DNA of 64,000 bases from Luzula sylvatica (Eukaryota > Streptophyta > Magnoliopsida > Poales > Juncaceae): the NCBI GenBank assembly GCA_946800325.1, contig OX326957.1, positions 29,623,054-29,687,053 on the forward strand, read 5' to 3'. Below the pieces are notes generated by a model. The model had not been told where the DNA came from, did not search any database, and was given only the letters and a program-made list of their open reading frames with translations. This document shows, in pieces, positions 23,088 to 34,917 of this stretch. Numbering within the stretch: position 1 is the stretch's first letter; each line of letters begins with the position of its first letter. The translations under genes were made by a program, and so were the position numbers.

Positions 23088-24378
23088 CTAAGAAGGAAAT
23101 TTTTCCTTTTTTTTGTTTTTACTTCAATTCAAAGATGAAGATGAAAAACTAAAGTAAATCGAATGGCAGTAAAATGATGAACGTGGCCTACGTGGGTTAA
23201 CTCGTATTGTAAAATTAATGGGAGGGGTAAATTTCTGACGAAAAAATTCAAATACATAAAATTTGGATTTGATTTTTTTTTTTTAAAAATTTATTTTGGA
23301 CTGAATTAATTCATGGTTTAAATATGTTAAACATATACACGTGAATAAAATTATCATAAAGATAAACTAAAATAAAAATAATAGTTTTGCATTAAAAAAA
23401 ATTGAAAATAAAATAATAAAAAATTGTTCAAACAAATATGACTTTTCGTCTGTAAAATAGTATATAATAAAAATATTAACTAAATCATATTATTTTCTAA
23501 TAATTTCATTTTTCACCAAATCAGTATGGTTTATCACCTAATTAATACGGTTTGTAATCTATTATGATTTAGGAAAACACTATTTCTAGAGCTGATATTT
23601 GTTAATCTAGAAAAATTATCTATATTTTTAACAAAATATTCAAAATACTTTTTTAATCATTCAACGTACTTAAAAGATTCTCATCTAATAATTCATTCAT
23701 CATATGTTTATTAATTAATTTACAGAACAATCACCAATCTAAATTAATGGTTCAATCGAACAAAAAAATTACAAATATTATAAGAATACGTCTGCTCCGT
23801 TTTCGATCTTTTAAGTTTACTTTTTATTATAATAAAAATTTTAGTCTTCACTATAACAATGACAAATTATTAATCTTATGTATAAAGTAAACAAAATTAC
23901 TCTTATCTGGTCAATCCACGTCACCCAAATTTTCTAGGCCATCTGATCATACATTAAATTTGAGTTTTTGATCATGGCCGTCCATTATTGAAAGGACTCG
24001 GCTTATGTGCTCCATGATATGTTAATAACTCATGGAACGCGTGAACCGAGTCTATCCCGTCTCCTTCCCTATGCATACACTTACCTCCCCTTCTCTCTCT
24101 CTCTTTATTATTTCCGTGAGCCAGGAGAAAAAGGAGACGACGAAAACCCTAACCCTAGCGAAAGAGAAAAAATCGGCAACGAAACCTAGCGAAAATTGGG
24201 CGAAATGCGGGGGGGAAGCTCTGGCGAGGACGTGTGAAAGGAAAACGTGAGGAAAGGATGGTCATGACGACTGTCGAGGATGCCGGACTCCATGGCAGAG
24301 TCATGAAATTGGGGAGAATCTCTTTCGATTTATGATTTCACAGAGAGTTTACCAATTCATGGTTTTTAATAAATGTGA
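23088..24378. other. Gene-free DNA with dispersed repeat
   Basis: About 23301-23520 is the dispersed repeat also present at 2461-2695. At 24010-24045 one frame reads LHDMLITHG, faintly echoing the GH1 motif HNMLIAH found at about 24400, possibly another relic of the same gene. Confidence 0.4.
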
Positions 24379-24915
24379 AGCTACTGATTCTGGTACCGAG
24401 CCATGTATTGCGGCTCATAACATGTTAATTGCTCACAGCTAAGATGTTAAGATATACATCAAGTAACTAAAAACATTGCTACGATATTTCGGCCAATACA
24501 ATAGGGGCAGATAGGAATTACATTGGTTTCGCACTGGAACATATTCTTCTTCTAAAGCAGACCAATTCGCAGTTGAATGGAGCTTGGATTTCATGTTTGG
24601 ATGGTACTTTATATTTGACAATACCATAATCTTTATCTTAAATAATGTGCACATATTCGTGATGTTTTTTCTTGCATGAACATTACTATATTAATAGGTA
24701 TATGGACCCGATATACAAAGGAGAGTATCCAGACAGTATGAGAGCGTTAGTTGGAAACCGATTGCCAAAATTTACAAAGAAACAATCTAAACTACTGAAA
24801 GGGTATTATGATTTTCTCGGGGTTAATTACTATGCCAAAAATTATGCCAAAGATAATCATGTTAGTAATTCGCTAAAGCTGGGTTACTACACCGATTCAG
24901 GGGCTACTCTCACAG
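24379..24915 (+). pseudogene. GH1 beta-glucosidase pseudogene fragment
   Basis: Two to three middle exons of a plant glycoside hydrolase family 1 gene. Exon pieces read GTEPCIAAHNMLIAHS (24391-24440), then GQIGITLVSHWN (about 24508-24545), then in a shifted frame SKADQFAVEW and DFMFGW (to about 24605). After a likely intron comes RYMDPIYKGEYPDSMR, NRLPKFTKKQ and YYDFLGVNYYAKNYA (24697-24915), ending at a donor-like CACAG/GTTAAT. These match the conserved core between the TFNEP acid/base motif and the TENG nucleophile motif; both catalytic motifs are absent. In-frame stops (after LIAHS and elsewhere) and at least one frameshift make it non-functional. Confidence 0.85.
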
Positions 24916-24919
24916 GTTA

Positions 24920-25511
24920 ATCGTCGTTTTCGTATTTCTTTAAATAGGTGTTTGAAATGGGCTATTATTGGGTCTTCAGGTATGAACTAATTCTTACTTA
25001 TTTGCATCGATAACATTAGGAAATCAAATTAATATCATATAAACTAAAAGAACGTCATTACACATATTTTGTTAAATCAATAAATTACAATCATGTACAT
25101 ATATATTACATTCATTTTCAATTATGCTTCAATGAATTAATAATATTCGCACTAGATCATCATACATTTGTTGGCAATACTATAAAATATAAAATTTGAA
25201 GGTACAAAATGTATATCACATATCAAATGACATAAGAAACAGCCAAAATGCTTTGTTTTTTTCAATCTTGCTCGCAAGACCCGAGACTCTGGCGAACCTG
25301 CCATCGCCGTCTCTAACTGAATGCTCATCTCCGTTTCCTGCTGTTGATGTCGATTCATCCACACTTCCATGACTTGACGGGGAAAGCGGCACTTCAAGTT
25401 GGCTGGGAGATGTATGAGCGGTAACGTCCACGTACGGTTCCGTGAGAAGGTGGACGGAAATGGCCTTGTACCATATATATTTTTATACGATGGGAATATC
25501 ACATTATACCT
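24920..25511. other. Gene-poor flank of the CACTA element
   Basis: AT-rich apart from 25255-25450, where a minus-strand frame (25216-25431) reads hydrophilic sequence including ASKIEKNKAFW. It may be an exon relic, but I do not recognise it. Confidence 0.35.
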
Positions 25512-26054
25512 CACTACTAGAAAACGGTTTTTCAGTGGCGGTGCAAACTTATCACCGGCGGTACCCCCACTGATAAATTTTTCACCGGCGGTACCGCCGG
25601 TGAAAAATAAAACCCCCGGTGAAAGTTTGTTTTTATCGGCGGTACCGCCACTGAATATGTACACCGTCGCTAAAATTAGGTTTCACCGGCGGTGAGCAAT
25701 TATACCGCCGGTGAAAACGTGTCATTTTTACCGGCAGTGCGCAATTATACCGCCGGTGAAAATAACTTTATAACCCAACCCGCCACTTCATTCTTCATCT
25801 TTTAAATCCAACCCTAGCCTCTTCTCTTCTTCCCGCGATTTCATCTCCTGTTCGACGCCACCCTCTTCTCCATAAATGAAAATCTGGACGGCAGTCGTCG
25901 CTCTTCTCCAGAAATGAAATTCTGAACTCCCCCTTCTTCTCCAGAAATGAATCCAACCCTAGCTCTCTCTTTCTCTCTTTCAATTACAGTCCGTTTCTCA
26001 GAACAAGAACCCTAATTTCTCTCTAAATTGAATTTTCAAGCTTCAAAAATTTTG

Positions 26055-26901
26055 ATGGAGAAAACACCTTCAACGATGAGAAAAGCTTCTTCCGCATCTT
26101 GTAAGAGCAAACAACTAGCTTCTCTTTTTCGTTTAAAATTTTTAATTGTAGCCCCAAATCGGCCAAATATCTCTGCCCACATAGTTTAAATTTTGAATTT
26201 GGTCAATCTTTCTCTTTTGCTTTACGAAGAGCCCCGTTAAGGATCTCACACCTGGATCTGGCTAAAATATTCAATTTCATATACTGTTTGATTTCTGACG
26301 CTGAATATTTTTTTATTTCTTTGTGATTTAATACAGATCGGCTTCAAATGGGGAAAGTTGTGTCCATAATTCCAAGTATGTACCATGAATTCATTTCATT
26401 TGTTTACTTAATTATACAAGTAATTTTACTAACTCTTACTTGTTTGTGTAATCAAGCTATTGGATTCAACGTGGAGACAGTACAGTACAACAACATAAAG
26501 TTCCAAGTTTGGGATCTAGGTATTTTCATACACATTCATATTGAATCGAAATATTCGTGCATTTAATAAAGTTTCTAACCAAAATTTATCTTTATCTGAA
26601 ACAGGTGGACAGACAAGTATCAGGTACTCTCGATAAGTTTATCAATTTCTTCTTATGTTTTTTCTTCATTTTGTTTTCGTGTTTTACGCGCTGAACCAAA
26701 AGGGCAAAATAGTAATTTCTCAACAACTAACATTATTTCATTTTCACAGGCCATATTGGAGATCAATACAAAGACGATTAGACAACATTGACAAAACTCT
26801 TTCCACTGGTATTAATCGAAATTTCAATATATTATTTCTATAATATTCCTACTTAATTACTAGCATTATCGTACCATACTGTACAGTTGAATTTGGGAGC
26901 G

Positions 26902-26946
<45 letters not shown>

Positions 26947-27291
26947 CTTTCTCTCTCTCATTCGTTTAGGGTTTTTTTGTGCTGAAATTAGTTTTTTTGC
27001 TGAAATTAGTGTTCTTTTGTTCAAATCAGGGTTTTTTCCGATTTCAGCAAATTAGGGTTTCTTTGGGTCCAATTTCAGGGTTATTTTCAGCAAATCAGGG
27101 GCCTTTTTTGTAATTTCGAAATTCAGGGTTATTAAAGGTTACTTATATAAATTATTATCGTATATATTATGGATTAAATTTAAAATATTGAATTTTTATT
27201 CTAGTTAAATTGATTGGGAAGCTCGAAGACGGAACAGTGTTCACCAAGAAGGGTCACGAGGAGGAGCTATTCGAATTCAAGACTGACGAAG
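26055..27291 (+). CDS. Chimeric gene in CACTA: ARL1-like + FKBP-like exons
   Basis: Six exons with GT-AG borders can be joined in one phase: 26055-26100, 26337-26375, 26457-26519, 26605-26623, 26750-26808 and 27205-27291. Exon 1 encodes [15 protein letters not shown]. Exons 2-5 then give [28 protein letters not shown] and GGQTSIRPYWR, the switch I to G3 part of an ARL1/ARF-like GTPase. The upstream P-loop GxxxxGKT and downstream NKxD are absent, so GTP binding is not expected. After an unidentified [13 protein letters not shown] comes [18 protein letters not shown] and FEFKTDE, an FKBP62/ROF-type FK506-binding domain exon. Every junction restores a codon. The pieces come from at least two host genes, consistent with genomic capture because introns are kept. 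Frame after 27291 is unclear (candidate exons near 27370-27416 and 27485-27540). Expression and function are unknown. Confidence 0.75.
26906..26943. repeat. (CT)n microsatellite inside CACTA
   Basis: About 19 CT repeats between the captured GTPase-like and FKBP-like exons, followed by AGGGTTTTTTTG- and CAAATCAGGG-type simple repeats to about 27130. Confidence 0.9.
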
Positions 27292-28302
27292 GTACGAATG
27301 TGCTTGTAAGCTCAAATTCGACAATTAACCTAAATTTAACTTGTGTTTTTCTTTTTGTGATTTTTGAAGACAAAGGTGCAAGAAATGAATGGAATCGAAA
27401 AACTGAAGCAAGGATAAGCACATGGTAATTACTTGATTAATTAAATTTGTATTTATTTATTGTAATAAATTTACATTTTTTCAGGGACTAAAGTGGAAAT
27501 TACGAGAGCAAGGATAAGCCCCGACCAACAAATGCTCTGGTACGATTCCCTTCACATACTTCGATTCAATCATTTTTTTTTTGTATGAGGGGCTAAAACG
27601 TAATTAATTATTTGTTTGTAGTGATTTTTGCGAAGTGCCAATTTTGACGAGGCTTATCCTGTATGAGGGGCTAAAATTGCGAAGTGCCAATTTACGAGAG
27701 TATGTACGCATAATTGTGTTTAAAACATTTGTATGATTTAGAAAAATTTATTGTTGATGATGTATGATTTAGATAGTATTATTGTGGATTATGTAATTTA
27801 TTATTGTTTATGGAAATTTTTTATTATTGTGGATTATATTTGTGTTATTACGATTTAGTTTATGATGATTTAAGGTTTGATGTGTCAATTTGTGTGATTG
27901 TGTTTTGATTATGTTTTATGATTATTCTAAATTCATCAAATATTTTTAATTTAATTTTAGAAAATTAAAAAAAATTGAAAAAAAAAAAAAATTTAGTGGG
28001 GGTAGCACCAGTGAAAGTCTTCTAAAAATACCGCCGGTGAAAGTATGAAACCGTCGGTGAAAATAAACAAACCGCCGCTAAAAATACCGCCGGTGAAAAT
28101 ATTATCCCGGTTCACTTTTTCAGTGGCGGGAATTTGACCGCCGGTAAAAACAACACATACCGCCGGTGAAAGTTTTCAGCGGCGGTACCGCCGGTGAAAC
28201 TTATTTTCAGCGGCCGGATATCAACGGCGGTCTTTTAGCGGCGGTTTTTGGCTTTTCAGCGGCGGTAACACACCGCCGGTGAAAAGGTGGTTTCTAGTAG
28301 TG

Positions 28303-28735
28303 TCATGATACGACTGAGAATATTGCTCAGATACGGCTGAGATACTACATTTATGATACTTCGACATATTATATATTTTGACACGGAATAGTTTTAAATC
28401 AATTATATATGGCAGTTCTAGGATATTTCGACCCATTATATAGTTCTAGGATATTTCTAAATTATTCTAGGATATTTGTAGAATAAGTTTATGATATTTT
28501 TATAATATATGTATTGTTTGATTGATTTTATTTATTTTCATAATATTTAATTAAAAATATATTATTAATGTATAACTAATTTATTAATTATATATAATAT
28601 AAATATATTAAAATAATTATTATATAGTCGTATTTATATTTGTGATTTTTTAAAAATTGTCGTCGCCGCCTGACGATTCATACAACAAAGGATATAAGGC
28701 TTCTAGCTTTAGCATTGAGATTGGTTGTTTTACAT
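28303..28735. other. Gene-free AT-rich DNA
   Basis: Short repeats of GATACGACTGAGA/GATACGGCTGAGA and of CTAGGATATTT; no gene. Confidence 0.4.
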
Positions 28736-28736
28736 A

Positions 28737-28766
28737 CTAGAACGATTGTCCGCGCTTCTCGGCGGG
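28737..28766 (-). mobile_element. Second Helitron-like 3' terminus
   Basis: On the minus strand: CCCGCCGAGAAGCGCGG, then ACAATCGTT and CTAG with T after. Same architecture and similar sequence to 18790-18819, so both are probably ends of one Helitron family. No partner end found. Confidence 0.45.
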
Positions 28767-28825
28767 TTTTAATATATAAATAGTCAAATTATATAACAAG
28801 AATTTCGAACATAAACTCGGAAATA

Positions 28826-30262
28826 TTGTAATATGCGGATGACACAATATTGTTTGTGGAGGCATGCCCAAACAATCTAAAAAAAATTGATATTGGGACT
28901 TGAATTATTCTCGGAGATAACCGGTCTCAACATAAATTGGAGAAAAATCGGTTTTGCAACAATGAATATCCCAACTGAATTGGAAAGACCAATATCCGAT
29001 ATCCTCAAATGTGAAAAAATGAGTTTTCCGTCAAAGTACTTAGGACTCCCTCTAACTTTCAAATGTCCGAAAAAATTTACATTTCTACCCCTTGTCCAAA
29101 AAATACAACAAAAAGGTGGCAACTTGGAAGGGCAAACTATTATCACTAGGGGGAGACTAACCTTAATCAAAGCGACTCTAGCTTCCATCCGCACTTATTT
29201 TATGCAAAGTTTCAAACTACCTCTAGAGGTGATAAAAGAAATAAATAAGACAATAAGAGCCTTCTTATGGAAGGGTAGTGATAAGTGTAATCCCGAAAAT
29301 AGCTTGGTAAATTGGAGTAAAGTGTGTCTTCCTAGAAAATTTGGAGGCTTATGAATCAAAAATTTGAAAACAAAAAATGAAGCATTGCTATTGAAACAAC
29401 TATGGAATATAGACAAAACGGAATCCAATCTTTGGGCCGAATGCATGTCAACAATATATGGGGTAAGCCACACCTCACAACTAGAGCAAATCCCAAAGAA
29501 TAACCTCTCTTATTTTGTGAAACAACTAATAGATCTACTATCGATATACAAAATATCATCAATAACAAACCCGACACAAACCTTAACAACTTGGAAATGG
29601 ACAAAAGATAATATTTTCTCTTCCAAATCGGCCTATGATTTCCTAATAAATCCGGGGGTAAAATGTGGTTCGCAAAGTAACCTATGGAAACTAACAGTAC
29701 CGCCGAAAATAAAAATATTTCTATGGCTAGCACTACAAAATAAAATAAACACATGCGATGTGTTGAGAAAAAAGGATTGGGCACTCGGAACAATTTGTCC
29801 GCTATGCGCAAGAGAGGAAGAAACGGCAAACCATCTTTTTATCAATTGGCCATACACGGTGGCGGTTCGGAAATTGGCTGAAAGAAAAACAAACGCTCCG
29901 TTTCGAAGAATATTATTGCCGACGCAAGAAGAAACTTGGTTAGTAACTAGAAAAAGAGCGGACACCCAAAAAAAAAAGATTTGGGATAAATTATGGGCGT
30001 CCATAACATGGCAAATATGGTTAGAACGTAATATCCGAATTTTTCGCAAAAAAGGACGAACATCAATAACAACGGCAATAAAAGCGGTCTCGGAGACGAC
30101 ACTTTGGCTACGTTTGGACAATAGGAGGCGATATGACACTTGAATTTATTATAGATTTTGGTTCGAAATATTTTTCCTTTTCCTTTTTCTTTTTTATTAT
30201 TGTATAAAACTTTCGTTTTAATACAAGTTCGAATACCACCGGTACTCGTTTAAAAAAAAAAT
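28826..30262 (+). pseudogene. 5'-truncated L1-type LINE (RT C-terminus + zf-RVT)
   Basis: Starts inside the reverse transcriptase at YADDTILFVEACPNNLK (28832-28882, preceded by an in-frame TAA). It continues after a frameshift near 28885 as LGLELFSEITGLNINWRK, and ends the RT thumb region at FGG with TGA at 29353-29355. The same frame then runs 29364-30143 through LWKLTVPPKIKIFLWLAL and CPLCAREEETANHLF, the CCH-type zinc-binding zf-RVT domain at the end of plant LINE ORF2. A short 3' UTR follows and an A tract at about 30251-30262. Endonuclease and most of RT are missing; no TSD was seen. Confidence 0.9.
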
Positions 30263-30703
30263 TACTTTCAAAAGAAACCAAAAATTAACTGGTGTGGTTC
30301 TTACAAAAAAAATCATACCTCCATTTCTAATTATGGTACATAATAGAATAAGTATTCCAGGATATAATTTACTTATTCATGTCATGTTAATAAAACGACA
30401 CATAATATATTGGTATATAGTTTGATTCAAACATTTTCCAAATCGGTCAAATAGAACGAAAAATAATATTAGTTCGTTAATTCGGCTATTCTTTGTATAG
30501 TTAGATTTATTTAATATCATACAAAAAAATTTCAATAAATAATTTTTGTTGTTCAATATCACAAATTTATTGATAGTTATTAGTTATTAGTATTTTGTGT
30601 CAAAATATATAATTTTTTTGTTCAAAATCACAATTTTTTTATAGTTATTAGTTATTAATATTTTGTGTCTTAATCTTTGTTCCAAATATAAGTTTTTGTT
30701 CTT

Positions 30704-30706
<3 letters not shown>
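30263..30706. other. Gene-free AT-rich DNA
   Basis: Contains two imperfect copies of a TTATTAGTTATTAGTATTTTG motif (30578 and 30640 areas). No gene. Confidence 0.4.

Positions 30707-30775
<69 letters not shown>
30707..30775. repeat. (TA)n microsatellite
   Basis: About 34 TA repeats directly beside a MITE. Confidence 0.95.
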
Positions 30776-30779
<4 letters not shown>

Positions 30780-31030
30780 GCTTGCTAAGGAGAATACAAA
30801 AAAAGAATCCAAAAAGAATCCACGGGTGCAAAATATACTGATGAAACTAGCGGAATATACTATTCAAATTAGCAAAATATACTATTGATCCAATATGTTA
30901 ACATAGTTAATATTGAGAATAAAATAATACATTTTCGATGGTATATTTTGATAAATACAATAATATATTTTGCTAATTTCAATAGTATATTTTAGTCTTT
31001 GGATTCTTTTTACGGATTCTTGTTAGCATA
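30776..31030. mobile_element. MITE inserted in TA tract
   Basis: Roughly 255 bp with imperfect inverted ends: left TGCTAAGGAGAATAC followed by AAGAATCC motifs, right complement of GGATTCTTGTTAGCA. TA repeats flank both sides, so a TA TSD (Tc1/mariner-type) is possible but cannot be distinguished from the microsatellite. Confidence 0.5.
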
Positions 31031-31689
31031 TATATATATATGGTAATATGTGTGCTAATTGATAAGTGTTTCAAAAAATTTATTAAATACACAAATTAAT
31101 GTTGGGTACGCGAATTATGGTTTCCATAGAAAAAAAAGTTTAATAAAGAAAATAAATTATTTTAGAAATATTATAAAAGATATCATTTGTTTAGTAGAAA
31201 TATACATTTAACATTTGAGAGGGACAAAATAGTAAAAAGAAAAAATTCTGAAAATATATTTGGATTTGATTATAATATTTTTTTTTTGTTTGTTATACTT
31301 CTGAGAGAAGCAACTACTTTAAAAAGTCAGTTCCATGAAGCTTCCTTTTTTGTGCGCAGGCTTATTACCATTTTCAGCTCGTCAACCTTTTCTTTATTTG
31401 GAAGTATTCTCCGTACTTAATCGAGAAAGAGTCGGTTGTTGTGATGGCTAGCAGGAAGAAGCTTCATTTCCGGTAGATATAGTAGCATATTTGGTTCCAT
31501 TATCCATTAGATCCAGCTTCTTCTTCGAACTCTTGCAACCACCCTTCCTCAATCCTAGCAGAACGAGGGCCGGTCTGGTCGGTTTCACGGAGCATAGATG
31601 TCTAGTATCGACTTTTAGGGTTTAGAATTTAGGATTTAGGATTTAGCATTTATGCATGTAACTTGTATTGTGGACTTTTAATTTGTTTT
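31031..31689. other. No supported gene
   Basis: A moderately GC-rich stretch (31300-31600) has a 77-codon frame starting at 31187 without recognisable features; possibly a decayed gene fragment. Confidence 0.35.
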
Positions 31690-33660
31690 AAAAGCAAATT
31701 ATTTTCGTTTGTATTTTATAGACTTCTGCAAAACTATTATTTTTATTTTTATGATAGTTTTATTCACGTATATATGTTTGACATATTTAAACGATGAATT
31801 AATTCAGTCCAATAAATTATCTTTTCAAATTTATAAATTTAAATTGGATTAATAATGTACGGTAATAAATAAAAATTTTGAAATATTAAATACATTAATT
31901 ATGTGTGAAACAATGAATATTTTTTCCTCTTTTATCTTGTATATGATGATAAATATTAAATAATCATAATTTACAATTAACATTTAATGAATGTCAATAT
32001 ATTAAATATTTTAGTGGATTCATATATCAATATATCATCATTCTTTATTTAATTGTGGACTTTCAATTTCGAATAAATACTGAAAACAATAAAGGTTTGA
32101 AACCCTTTTATCCATAAATTCTAAAATTAGCCATACTATGTTTGTAATTATTTATTGTAATATTATATAAAAATGGTCTTTATTATCATAATTGACCAGA
32201 CGTGTTTAACCGTCTAAACCAATAATAAAGTATCATAATATGAACCCTGATTTTCTCCACGCGTTTTCAATCACAACACAATGACGATTTGATTCCTTTT
32301 TTTTGTCTCAAGCGGTGACTAATAAGCGAGTGATCCCCTTATCTATTAGTCTCAACTCTCAAGTGGTGACTAATAAAGTATCATAATTTAATTTTTTATC
32401 AAATAATCATTATGTCTTTAATAATTATGATTGATATTTATTACATTTATTTATTAGTGTAATTATTTTTAATTGAGAAATGTAAAAATGACATGTCTAA
32501 ATAATAATAATTATTATTATCATTAGTATTAGTATATATTTTTTACATATTACAAGAATAAACATTCTTCTTTAGATGAAGATTTAAAATCATAGACATC
32601 ATTATCAATAAAATAAAACCGAAATGTATAAATAATTTGACTATATATATTTTAATATTTCTTTATGATAGTTTTATTTTAATAATTTGACTATTTTAAT
32701 TTTTATTTTATAGACTTCTACCAAACTATTATTTTTATTTTAATTTATCTTTATGATAATTTTATTCACGTGTATATGTTTAACATATTTAAACCATGAA
32801 TTAATTCAGATCAATAAATTATCTTTTCAAATTTATAAATTTAAATTTGATTAATAATGTACGGTAATAAATAAATTTTTAGAAATATTAAATACATTAA
32901 TTATATGTGAAACAATGAATATTTTTCCCTCTTTTATCTTGTATATGATGATAAATATTAAATAATCATAATTTACAATTAACATTTAATGAATGTCAAT
33001 ATATTAAATATTTTAGTGGATTCATATATCAATATATCATCATTCTTTATTTAATTGTGGACTTTCAATTTCGAATAAATACTGAAAACAATAAAGGTTT
33101 GAAACCCTTTTATCCATAAATTCTAAAATTAGCCATACTATTTTTGTAATTATTTATTGCAATATTATATAAAAATGATCTTTATTATCCTAATTGACCA
33201 GACGTGTTTAACAGTCTAAACCAATAATAAAGTATCATAATATGAACCCTGATTTTCTCCACGCGTTTCAACACAACACAATGACGCTTTGATTCCTTTT
33301 TTGTCTCAAGTGGTTGACTAATAAGCGAGTGATCCCTTATCTATTAGTCTCAAGTGGTGACTAATAAAGTATCATAATTTAATTTTTATCAAATAATTAT
33401 TATGTCTTTATTAATTATGAGTGATATTTATTACATTTATTTATTGGTGTAATTATCTTTAATTGAGAAATGTAAAAATGACATGTCTAAATAATAAAAA
33501 TAATAATAATAATTATTATTATTATTAGCATATATTTTTTACATATTCGACGAATAAACATTCTTCTTTAGATGAAGATTTAAAATCATAGACATCATTA
33601 TCAATAAAATAAAACCGAAATGTATAAATAATTTGACTATATATATTTTAATATTTATTA
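31690..33660. repeat. Direct tandem duplication, period about 1 kb
   Basis: About 31690-32660 is repeated at about 32690-33660, with landmarks such as ATAATGTACGGTAATAAATA offset by 1,002 and AAAACCGAAATGTATAAAT by 996. Differences are scattered substitutions and small indels. No coding content. Confidence 0.85.
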
Positions 33661-34036
33661 TATTTTATTATTCATAATATTAAAAAAAGATATTTTTGTA
33701 TAATTGAGGAAATGTTATAACACACTAATATATGAGTGTAACAAACAACAATCAAAATAAATAGAGATATAAACGTCATTTGTTAGCAAATAAATTAAAT
33801 TATTCTTAATTAATCCATGTTAGTTCTGGTAATAGCACCACTTTTTTTATTTGACGAACGATACATACAAGGCAATTAATTGGCTATTTTTTTTTTCCAA
33901 AATGGGCATTACTCCACAAGTTAAATGTTCAAATTTTTTAATCATGATCATAATTAAATTCAATGAATAATTACTAATTACAATGAACGGTATTTAACAC
34001 AGTGCACATGAACCCTGCAAAGTAACATATATCCGG

Positions 34037-34253
34037 CAAGAGCGGATCTTAGTCAGGGTCAGGAGGGATCGTCGTCCACCAAGATTTTCGCCAAATAACG
34101 TATATAGCTAGTGATTCATTGTATTTTATCAGTACAACAGTGTAAAATTTACTGTTTGCCCTCACAAAAGAATCATACAGTATAATTACAGAACCAGTTT
34201 TTTGCATTTTGTCATGTCCCCTCCCCAAGAAATCCTGTGAAGATCCGTCACTG
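34037..34253. mobile_element. hAT-type MITE with TSD
   Basis: A 217-bp element with tips CAAGAGCGGATCTTAG and, inverted, CAGTGACGGATCTTCA. It is flanked by ATATCCGG (34029-34036) and ATATTCGG (34254-34261), an 8-bp TSD with one mismatch. Non-coding. Confidence 0.7.
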
Positions 34254-34374
34254 ATATTCGGTTACCATTTTAATACAATTTAAGGTTTAAGAAAATTTAT
34301 TGTCATCGGAATTAACTAACGTTAGAAGAATCCCTCAAAGTTAGGTGAGGTGAGAAAAACTTGGGTGTGAGAGT

Positions 34375-34859
34375 TAGGGGTGTTCAAACAGTTTGGTTTA
34401 TTCGGAAACCGAACCGAACCGGTCAAATTCGATTTAATTGGTTCGGTTTATCGGTTTATCGGTTTATTTGGTTCGGTTTGGTTGAAAAACTGATATTGTT
34501 CAGTTTATTCGGTTCGGTTCGGTTCGGTTTTAGAATTTTGAAAACCGATTAAACCGAACCGACCAAAAAATCCATTTTTTCATATTTTTTTAATATATAA
34601 ATATTAAAATATAAAAAATTGATATAATACTCTTATATAATAATACAATTATATTTTATCGTATTTATTTATATTTTTTGACAAATAAAATACAATTTTT
34701 TGTATGAATTTATTGTTATTTAAAAATTAGAATGTTTCTTATTTGATTCAACCGAATAAACTGAATAACAAATCGGTTTATTCGGTTCGGTTTTTAATCA
34801 ATTTAAAAGTTAAATGGTTCGGTTCGATTTGAACCGAACCGACCGAATGAACACTCTTA
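34375..34859. mobile_element. Non-autonomous hAT element with perfect TSD
   Basis: A 485-bp element with tips TAGGGGTGTTCA and, inverted, TAAGAGTGTTCA. It is flanked by the identical 8-mer GTGAGAGT at 34367-34374 and 34860-34867. The subterminal regions are rich in GGTTCGGTT/AACCGAACC. No transposase. The fragment at 22373-22770 belongs to the same family. Confidence 0.9.
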
Positions 34860-34917
34860 GTGAGAGTGGATAGTAGATACGGTTTCTGGAACAAAAGTTG
34901 TGTAGTGTGAGAAAAAG

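Larger units (their letters stand above)
25512..28302. mobile_element. Non-autonomous CACTA transposon carrying host exons
   Basis: A 2,791-bp element with termini CACTACTAGAAAACGG at 25512 and the inverted GGTTTCTAGTAGTG ending at 28302. About 250-300 bp inside each end are many copies of the subterminal motif CACCGGCGGT or its complement ACCGCCGGTG, in both orientations, as in En/Spm (CACTA) elements. No TnpA/TnpD-like coding region. The flanking 3-mers (CCT and TCA) differ, so there is no intact TSD. The interior holds captured host exons with their introns (26055-27291). Confidence 0.9.

Noticed and set aside
25395..25450. Resemblance to an organellar group II intron domain V (CACGTACGGTTCCGTGAG)
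   Set aside because: The complementary 5' strand (GAGCCGTAY) is not present at the right distance and the surroundings are not organelle-like, so similarity is probably fortuitous.
29633..30139. Minus-strand frame of 168 codons
   Set aside because: Antisense of the LINE ORF2 fragment.
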